This document shows positions 24,101-28,643 of a stretch of DNA of 28,643 nucleotides, in pieces; the first letter of the stretch is position 1; each line of letters starts with the position of its first letter. This stretch comes from Oceanococcus sp041625325. GTDB taxonomy: Bacteria; Pseudomonadota; Gammaproteobacteria; Nevskiales; Oceanococcaceae. The stretch spans positions 1 through 28,643 of the forward strand of contig JBFJTN010000023.1 in the NCBI GenBank assembly GCA_041625325.1. Reading direction: 5' to 3'. Under the pieces are notes generated by a model. The model did no database searches and was not told the origin of the DNA. It was given only the letters and a program-made list of their open reading frames with translations. The position numbers were made by a program, and so were the translations under genes.

Positions 24101-25956
24101 GAAGGCTGGGCGCTGTCCGCCTGTTGCGACAGGGCCTGGGGCCGGCCCTGCTCGAAACGGGCGCAGGGCAGCTGGCGTACGATGCGCTGGCCATCCAGGC
24201 TCAGCTCGCCAGTGGCGCCGGCGATGGGCGGCAGCTGGGACCAGTTGGCATTGCGCAGCGCGCTGGCCAGCAGGTAGGCGTCATTGCCCATGGCGTAGAG
24301 GCGCTCCAGGCGTTCCGCCTGGTTGGGCCAGGCGCGACTGATGGCCTCGCGCAGCGGCTTCCAGCTCTCGCTCGCGTCCAGCAACCAGGGCAGGGTGCAG
24401 AAATTCACCCCGTTGAGGTCCTTGTCGAGTCGCGGATCCGGGCGGCCGGCGTAGATGCGGCCGGCGGCATAGATGGGCAGGTCGGCCGCGTGGTAGAAGC
24501 GGATCTGCGGGCGGATCTGGCGGCCCTCGTCCGGGCTGGCGGCCAGGAACAGGAACTGGGCGTCCTGGCGACGCACCGGCATGGTATCGAGCTCTTCGCC
24601 CAGCAGGCGCTGCATCGCCGCGGCGCGGGCGTCACTCTCGTTCAGGCGCAGCAGGTCCTTGATGGTGGTGGGGTACTGGCGTGGGCCGCCGCTGTAGATG
24701 CGGCTGTCCAGCAGGGTGCCGCCGGCGCCGGTGAAGGCCTGGTGGAAGGCGCGCAGAGAGCGCTGGCCCCAGTCGTCGTCGCTGACCAGCGCGATGGCGT
24801 GGGTGTGACCGTCAGCCAGCGCCCGGGCGGCCACCGAGCGGGCATCATCTTCCGGCGACAGGCCGTACTCCAGCACCTGCGGGGCGGCCGAGGGCTGATC
24901 CCGATAGTTCAGCGCCAGCATGGGCAACAGGCCGCCGTTGCGCGCCACCACTGCCTCGACCTGTTGCTTGTCCAGAGGGCCGACGATCAGCTCGGCGCCA
25001 TCGGCTGCCGCCTGCTCGTAACTGCTCACCGGATTGCTGCTGCTGTCATAGATGCGGATCTGCAGCTGTGGTGATTCGCCGGCGAAATGGGCGGCCAGAA
25101 AGCCGTCGCGCACCGCCCCGGCAGCACCGGCCAGGCGGCCGCTGAGAGGCAGCAGCAGGGCGACCCGGCGCACCGCCGAGCGCAGGGTGCGATGGGCCAG
25201 TTCGCTGGCCTGGGGCCAGTAGTCCTGGTGGGCGACGTGGCCGGGAAACTGCCGGCTCCAGTCCTGCAGTGCCAGATTCAGCTCCAGTTCGTCGCTCCAG
25301 AAGCGACGGGCGATCCGGCCCAGCGCCAGCCAGCCCCGGGTGGTGGCGTCATAGCGCGGGTCGGATTCGCTGAACAGGAAGCGGGCGCCTTCCAGCTGCA
25401 GATTCCAGATGCGCGCGCGATTGTCGGCCCGCAGCGCCTCCGGCAGATACGCCTCGCGCTGCACCAGCATCAGGGTGGCGGCTTCACCATCATCCAGCGC
25501 CCGGTAGGCCAGTGCCTGGGCGAAGTAGAAGTCGCTGAGCGGGCGCGCCCGCTGCGGTTGCTGGCCACTGCCGATCAGGCGCAGTGCCTCGGCCGGCCGC
25601 TCGTCGAAGGCGCTGGCCAGTGCCGCATAGCTGTTATAGGTGGCCAGCTGCTCCCGGTTCAGGGCAAGTTCGGGGTACAGGCGCAGGGCCTGACGCAGCA
25701 GCTCCGGCTTGCCGGCGCGGGCCGCCGCCCAGGCGGCCTGCTCCAGCCATTCGACCCGGGCCAGGCCCTGTTCCACCGCGGCGCGATCCAGGAACTGGGC
25801 CGCGGCGGCGGAATAATCACCGGATTCCAGCGCGGATTGCGGCCCCTGCGGGGTCGGCTGGGTCGGGCTGGGCAGCGGCAGGCCGGCACAGGCACTCAGC
25901 AGCAGGCTGGCGCTCAGCAGGCAGGGAAATGTCGATTTCATGCCGTGGGCTGTCAT
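24097..25956 (-). CDS. lpoA: outer-membrane lipoprotein activator of PBP1a, LpoA
   Basis: A 619-residue lipoprotein. The signal peptide ends in the lipobox Leu-Ser-Ala-Cys with Cys23 as the lipidated residue. The N-terminal half (about 30-240) is helical and TPR-like. The C-terminal half (about 250-600) has the periplasmic-binding-protein fold of the LppC family, opening 'VALLLPLSGRLAGAAGAVRDG' (shown here to its first 20 or so residues) and containing 'ELIVGPLDKQQVEAV' and 'ALVSDDDWGQRSL'. LpoA reaches from the outer membrane to stimulate the transpeptidase PBP1a. The ATG at 25956 gives a normal n-region; the ATG at 25941 would also work. It diverges from rsmI and overlaps yraN by 4 bases. 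Confidence 0.93.
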   Translation of the reverse strand: MTAHGMKSTFPCLLSASLLLSACAGLPLPSPTQPTPQGPQSALESGDYSAAAAQFLDRAAVEQGLARVEWLEQAAWAAARAGKPELLRQALRLYPELALNREQLATYNSYAALASAFDERPAEALRLIGSGQQPQRARPLSDFYFAQALAYRALDDGEAATLMLVQREAYLPEALRADNRARIWNLQLEGARFLFSESDPRYDATTRGWLALGRIARRFWSDELELNLALQDWSRQFPGHVAHQDYWPQASELAHRTLRSAVRRVALLLPLSGRLAGAAGAVRDGFLAAHFAGESPQLQIRIYDSSSNPVSSYEQAAADGAELIVGPLDKQQVEAVVARNGGLLPMLALNYRDQPSAAPQVLEYGLSPEDDARSVAARALADGHTHAIALVSDDDWGQRSLRAFHQAFTGAGGTLLDSRIYSGGPRQYPTTIKDLLRLNESDARAAAMQRLLGEELDTMPVRRQDAQFLFLAASPDEGRQIRPQIRFYHAADLPIYAAGRIYAGRPDPRLDKDLNGVNFCTLPWLLDASESWKPLREAISRAWPNQAERLERLYAMGNDAYLLASALRNANWSQLPPIAGATGELSLDGQRIVRQLPCARFEQGRPQALSQQADSAQPS

Positions 25957-25997
25957 CAGGTTCTCAGGCTGGTCCGGCCCCGGCCGGGGCAAGGGCG

Positions 25998-26013
25998 TAA
26001 GCTATACAGCTTA
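25998..26013. promoter_or_regulatory. 16-bp symmetrical site between lpoA and rsmI
   Basis: TAAGCT at 25998-26003 and AGCTTA at 26008-26013 form a perfect inverted repeat around ATAC. TATA-like hexamers occur on both strands at its centre (TATACA on plus, TATAGC on minus), 42 bases from the lpoA start and about 100 from rsmI. It may be an operator or overlapping divergent -10 elements. Confidence 0.35.
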
Positions 26014-26051
26014 TTCGATTTCCGGCCCTGACATCCTGCCCGGCAGAGGCC

Positions 26052-26073
26052 CGCACCCGCCAGGGCGGGTGCG
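26052..26073 (+). other. GC-rich hairpin in the rsmI leader
   Basis: CGCACCCGCC at 26052-26061 is followed after two bases by its exact complement, GGCGGGTGCG, at 26064-26073. As RNA it would fold with about 8 pairs and a small loop, 31 bases before the rsmI start, and might affect rsmI expression. Confidence 0.4.
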
Positions 26074-26104
26074 CTGGCGGGGCCCTCGGCATTGGAGCGC
26101 AGCC

Positions 26105-26941
26105 ATGAGTGGCAGCCTGTATCTGGTCGGCACCCCGATCGGCAATCTGGAGGACATCAGCGCCAGGGCCCTGCGCGTCCTGCAGGAGGTGGATGGCATC
26201 CTGGCCGAGGACACCCGCCACAGCGCCAGGCTGCTGCGCCACTTCGGCATCGCCACGCCGGCGCGGTCCTGGCATGCGCACAACGAGGAGCGTCAGCTGG
26301 AGGCCGTGCTGGAGCGCCTGCGCCGGGGCGAGTCCCTCGCCCTGATCAGCGATGCCGGCATGCCGCTGATTTCCGACCCCGGCTTTCCGCTGGTGCGCGC
26401 CGCGCGGGCCCAGGGCATCGCCGTGGAATGCGTGCCCGGGCCGACGGCGCTGATCACCGCCCTGGTCCTGTCGGGCTTCCCGGCCGAACGCTTCCTTTTC
26501 GAAGGTTTCCTGCCGGCCAAGGCGGTCGCCCGCCGCGAGGCCCTGCAAGCGGTGCGGCAGGAGCCGCGGACCACGATCTACTATGAGTCACCGCACCGGC
26601 TGGCGGCCTGCCTGGAGGATGTGGTCGCGGTGCTGGGGGCGCAGCGCGAGATCTGCCTGGCGCGCGAATTGACCAAGCGATTCGAAAGCGTGCGCAGCGG
26701 CCCGGCCGCGGAGCTGGCCGCCTGGGCGGCGGATCCGGGCGAGCAGGGCCGCGGTGAATTCGTGCTGCTGATCCGCGGGGTCGAGCAGCCGCAGGCGGCT
26801 CCCGCCCTGGATGGCCAGCAGGTGATGGCGCTGCTGCTGGAAGAGCTGCCGGCACGGCGCGCCGCCAAGCTCGCCGCGCGCCTGTGTGGTGGCAAGGCCA
26901 ACGCCTACTATGCGATGGCGCTGGAGGGGCCGGCAGGCTGA
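26105..26941 (+). CDS. rsmI: 16S rRNA (cytidine-1402-2'-O)-methyltransferase RsmI
   Basis: A 278-residue SAM-dependent methyltransferase that 2'-O-methylates C1402 in the decoding centre of 16S rRNA. It has the tetrapyrrole-methylase (class III) fold: 'LYLVGTPIGNLEDIS' (5-19), 'ILAEDTRHSARLL' (32-44), 'LISDAGMPLISDPGFPLV' (80-97) and 'CVPGPTALITAL' (109-120) are the RsmI signatures, and 'YYESPHRL' (159-166) follows. The C-terminal 'KANAYYAMAL' is the small RsmI tail domain. The ATG at 26105 begins the family N-terminus. It diverges from lpoA; rnpB starts 44 bases downstream. Confidence 0.96.
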   Translation: MSGSLYLVGTPIGNLEDISARALRVLQEVDGILAEDTRHSARLLRHFGIATPARSWHAHNEERQLEAVLERLRRGESLALISDAGMPLISDPGFPLVRAARAQGIAVECVPGPTALITALVLSGFPAERFLFEGFLPAKAVARREALQAVRQEPRTTIYYESPHRLAACLEDVVAVLGAQREICLARELTKRFESVRSGPAAELAAWAADPGEQGRGEFVLLIRGVEQPQAAPALDGQQVMALLLEELPARRAAKLAARLCGGKANAYYAMALEGPAG

Positions 26942-26972
26942 GACCGGCATCGCGCCGGCCGCCAGGGCAGCT

Positions 26973-26978
26973 TACAAT
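26973..26978 (+). promoter_or_regulatory. -10 element for rnpB
   Basis: TACAAT ends 7 bases before the first base of the RNase P RNA, the right distance for a -10 hexamer. The -35 position is GC-rich and does not match the consensus. Confidence 0.5.
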
Positions 26979-26985
26979 GCGCGCC

Positions 26986-27327
<342 letters not shown>

Positions 27328-27446
27328 TTCTTTTGCCGCTGGTCGGGCGCGACAGGGCGGCCGCTCCGCGGCAGCCTGGCCGATGGAGGCCTTCGATCGC
27401 GGCGCGGCCGCCGCATTTCTCCCGATTCACTCCACATTTCACCGTT

Positions 27447-27481
27447 CGTCGGGAAAATCCTCCCCGACGCCCCACTTTTTT
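27447..27481 (+). terminator. hairpin plus T6, possible rnpB-side terminator
   Basis: CGTCGGG at 27447-27453 pairs with CCCGACG at 27463-27469 around a 9-base A/T-rich loop. Six T follow at 27476-27481 after six further bases. It lies 120 bases beyond rnpB and could stop transcripts from that side before the mraZ promoter. Confidence 0.5.
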
Positions 27482-27523
27482 GCGGAAATCTCCGGAAAAG
27501 CTTGATAAACGGCTGTAAGTGCA

Positions 27524-27553
27524 GCCTGTAAGTCCTTGTTTACAGGCCCTTTT
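27524..27553 (+). terminator. second hairpin followed by T4
   Basis: GCCTGTAA at 27524-27531 pairs with TTACAGGC at 27540-27547, with an 8-base loop, followed by CC and TTTT (27550-27553). The left arm also shares CTGTAAGT with a copy at 27513-27520. It may be a back-up terminator insulating the mraZ promoter. Confidence 0.45.
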
Positions 27554-27614
27554 AAGAGCGCGAAAATTTTCGGAAAATGCGCCATAAGTTACTGTTTTCA
27601 TTTACAAAAATCCC

Positions 27615-27643
27615 TTGACAGTGCCTCCGGGTCTGCCTATAGT
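27615..27643 (+). promoter_or_regulatory. near-consensus sigma-70 promoter of the dcw cluster (Pmra)
   Basis: TTGACA (27615-27620), a 17-base spacer and TATAGT (27638-27643) give an almost perfect sigma-70 promoter 60 bases upstream of mraZ. An A/T-rich tract (about 27591-27611) just upstream could act as an UP element. The position matches the known Pmra promoter that drives mraZ-rsmH-ftsL and further division genes. Confidence 0.85.
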
Positions 27644-27653
27644 TCGGGCCCAT

Positions 27654-27678
27654 GGGGTAGGAAGTGGTGTGTTGTGGA
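27654..27678 (+). promoter_or_regulatory. three 10-bp-spaced G-rich boxes, likely MraZ operator
   Basis: GGGGT (27654-27658), GTGGT (27664-27668) and GTGGA (27674-27678) repeat exactly every 10 bases, starting about 11 bases after the -10 hexamer. MraZ in E. coli binds TGGG-type repeats with 10-base periodicity near its own promoter. The boxes here are looser than that consensus. Confidence 0.55.
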
Positions 27679-27702
27679 GTAGCTGCCCAAGGGACGGACG
27701 AG

Positions 27703-28134
27703 ATGTATAGCGGCACGACGGAACTGACGATCGACGCAAAGGGACGCCTGGCCGTTCCTGCGCGCTATCGCGGGTCCCTGCAGCAGGACTGCGGCGGCCG
27801 CCTGACCATCACCCTGAGCACCGACAAGTGCCTGCAGATCTACCCGCAGCCGGCCTGGGAGGCCTTTGCCGATCGTCTGCTGCAGCTGCCCGCCCTGGAC
27901 GCCCGGGCCAAGCGCCTGCAGCGCCTGTTCCTGGGTTCGGCCGAAGAGGTCACCATGGACAAGCAGGGCCGGGTGCAGCTGACCCCCTATCTGCGCAGCC
28001 AGGCCGGCCTGGAGCGCACGGCCTATTTCGTTGCCCAGGGGCGCAAGTTCGAGCTGTGGGATGCGGCCACCTGGGAGCAGTATCAGCAAGAGGTCGAGCT
28101 GGATGTTGATTTCCTCGCCAGCATCGACATCTAG
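27703..28134 (+). CDS. mraZ: transcriptional regulator MraZ
   Basis: A 143-residue DNA-binding protein made of two AbrB-like (swapped-hairpin) repeats. The first carries 'DAKGRLAVPARYR' (11-23) and the second 'DKQGRVQLTPYLR' (86-98), each with the family's Asp-x-x-Gly-Arg turn. 'LQRLFLGSAEEV' (72-83) links them, and 'KFELWD' (115-120) follows. MraZ forms ring oligomers and represses the dcw cluster from its own promoter. The protein lacks the longer C-terminal tail of E. coli MraZ (152). The ATG at 27703 begins the family N-terminus. rsmH starts 7 bases after the stop. Confidence 0.96.
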   Translation: MYSGTTELTIDAKGRLAVPARYRGSLQQDCGGRLTITLSTDKCLQIYPQPAWEAFADRLLQLPALDARAKRLQRLFLGSAEEVTMDKQGRVQLTPYLRSQAGLERTAYFVAQGRKFELWDAATWEQYQQEVELDVDFLASIDI

Positions 28135-28141
28135 GCCGGCA

Positions 28142-28643
28142 GTGGCCCATGTCCGCGCCCACGAGCCCGTCCTGCTGCAAGCCTGCCTCGATGCGCTGGC
28201 GCTGCGGTCTGACGGTCTCTACGTGGACGCGACCTTCGGGCGCGGCGGCCACAGCGGCGCCATCCTGGAGCGTCTGGGGCCGCAAGGTCGCCTGATCGCC
28301 TTCGATCAGGACCCCGAGGCCCAGGCCGTGGCCCGGGGCTGGATGCGTCAGGAGCCCCGCCTGCTTCTCGAGCCGGCCAACTTCGACGAACTCGGCGCCC
28401 GCCTGCGGGCCCGTCAGCTGAACGGCGCGGTCGACGGCATCCTGTTCGATCTGGGCGTGTCCAGTCCGCAGCTGGACGAGGCCGAGCGTGGCTTCAGCTT
28501 TTCCCGTCCCGGTCCGCTGGACATGCGGATGAATCCGCTGGCCGGTCCCAGTGCGGCCGACTGGGTGGCCACCACCCCCCTGGCCGAGATGGCCCGGGTC
28601 TTGCGGGAGTACGGCGAGGAGAAGAAGGCCGGGCGGATTGCCC
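28142..28643 (+). CDS. rsmH: 16S rRNA (cytosine-1402-N4)-methyltransferase RsmH, 3' end cut by window
   Basis: The first 167 codons of RsmH (MraW), the SAM-dependent enzyme that N4-methylates C1402 of 16S rRNA, the same base whose ribose RsmI modifies. The start is a GTG at 28142, beginning 'VAHVRAHEPVLLQ' with the family's 'H-PVLL' segment. AGG within the mraZ stop (28133-28135) may serve as a weak Shine-Dalgarno. The SAM-binding 'DATFGRGGHS' (29-38), 'DGILFDLGVSSPQLD' and 'RGFSF' with 'GPLDMRM' are diagnostic. The frame stays open to the right edge. It is co-transcribed with mraZ in the dcw cluster. Confidence 0.95.
   Translation, partial: MAHVRAHEPVLLQACLDALALRSDGLYVDATFGRGGHSGAILERLGPQGRLIAFDQDPEAQAVARGWMRQEPRLLLEPANFDELGARLRARQLNGAVDGILFDLGVSSPQLDEAERGFSFSRPGPLDMRMNPLAGPSAADWVATTPLAEMARVLREYGEEKKAGRIA

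Larger units (their letters stand above)
27328..27702. other. 375-base non-coding spacer between rnpB and mraZ
   Basis: I see no gene here. The left part (to about 27410) is GC-rich; about 27410-27615 is clearly AT-richer than the rest of the window, with three CGGAAA copies and A/T runs. It holds two terminator-like hairpins, then a near-consensus promoter and repeated boxes before mraZ, each listed separately. Confidence 0.8.

Noticed and set aside
22515..24341. A 608-codon open frame antisense to the flavin oxidase, yraN and lpoA
   Set aside because: Same GC-driven artefact: low-complexity translation, no domain, while the minus strand encodes three well-supported proteins.

Overview
This is a very GC-rich stretch of ordinary chromosome from a gammaproteobacterium outside the Enterobacterales. 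The gene content (LptABC/KdsCD lipopolysaccharide pathway, EnvC, LpoA, SspB, a three-subunit cytochrome bc1, short-form HisG) and the gene order support this. I recall the same backbone in Pseudomonas: kdsD-kdsC-lptCAB, ibaG-murA-hisGDC, petABC, sspB, yraN, lpoA/rsmI-rnpB-mraZ-rsmH. I cannot name the family or genus. I see no phage, transposon, integron, CRISPR array, tRNA or toxin-antitoxin locus. Thirty protein genes (two cut by the window edges) and one RNA gene account for almost all the sequence.

Layout. (1) 1-3837: an alpha/beta-hydrolase lipoprotein (partial, minus) diverges from an MscS-type channel, a CorA-type metal transporter and a glutathione S-transferase-like gene. (2) 3904-6483, minus: the amidase activator envC, then the periplasmic protease ctpA. 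Divergent from them are yibN, secB and gpsA (6598-8511). (3) 8531-12776, minus: a Na+/Ca2+ exchanger, kdsD, kdsC, lptC, lptA and lptB, a tightly overlapping unit for Kdo synthesis and LPS export. (4) 12877-19117, plus: an ABC-2 exporter pair (yadG/yadH type), ibaG, murA, hisG, hisD and hisC, with 4-base stop/start overlaps from murA to hisC. (5) 19269-22315, plus: petA, petB and petC (cytochrome bc1), a strong hairpin, then sspB. (6) 22365-25956, minus: lpoA, yraN and a GlcD-type flavin oxidase, all overlapping. (7) 26105-28643, plus: rsmI, the RNase P RNA gene rnpB, a 375-base AT-richer spacer with hairpins and a near-consensus sigma-70 promoter, then mraZ and the start of rsmH, the head of the division/cell-wall (dcw) cluster.

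Most genes serve the cell envelope: LPS precursor and transport (kdsCD, lptABC), peptidoglycan precursor and remodelling (murA, lpoA, envC, ctpA, the dcw head), secretion (secB) and phospholipid precursor supply (gpsA). Respiration, histidine synthesis and RNA processing genes are interleaved.

I did not find a convincing undescribed system. The points most worth a second look are the mraZ leader with its 10-bp-spaced boxes, the flavin oxidase coupled to yraN, the absence of usual neighbours (sspA, mla genes, rpoN, grxC, gmhA/dolP), the haem-ligand spacing in cytochrome b, and a symmetrical site between lpoA and rsmI.
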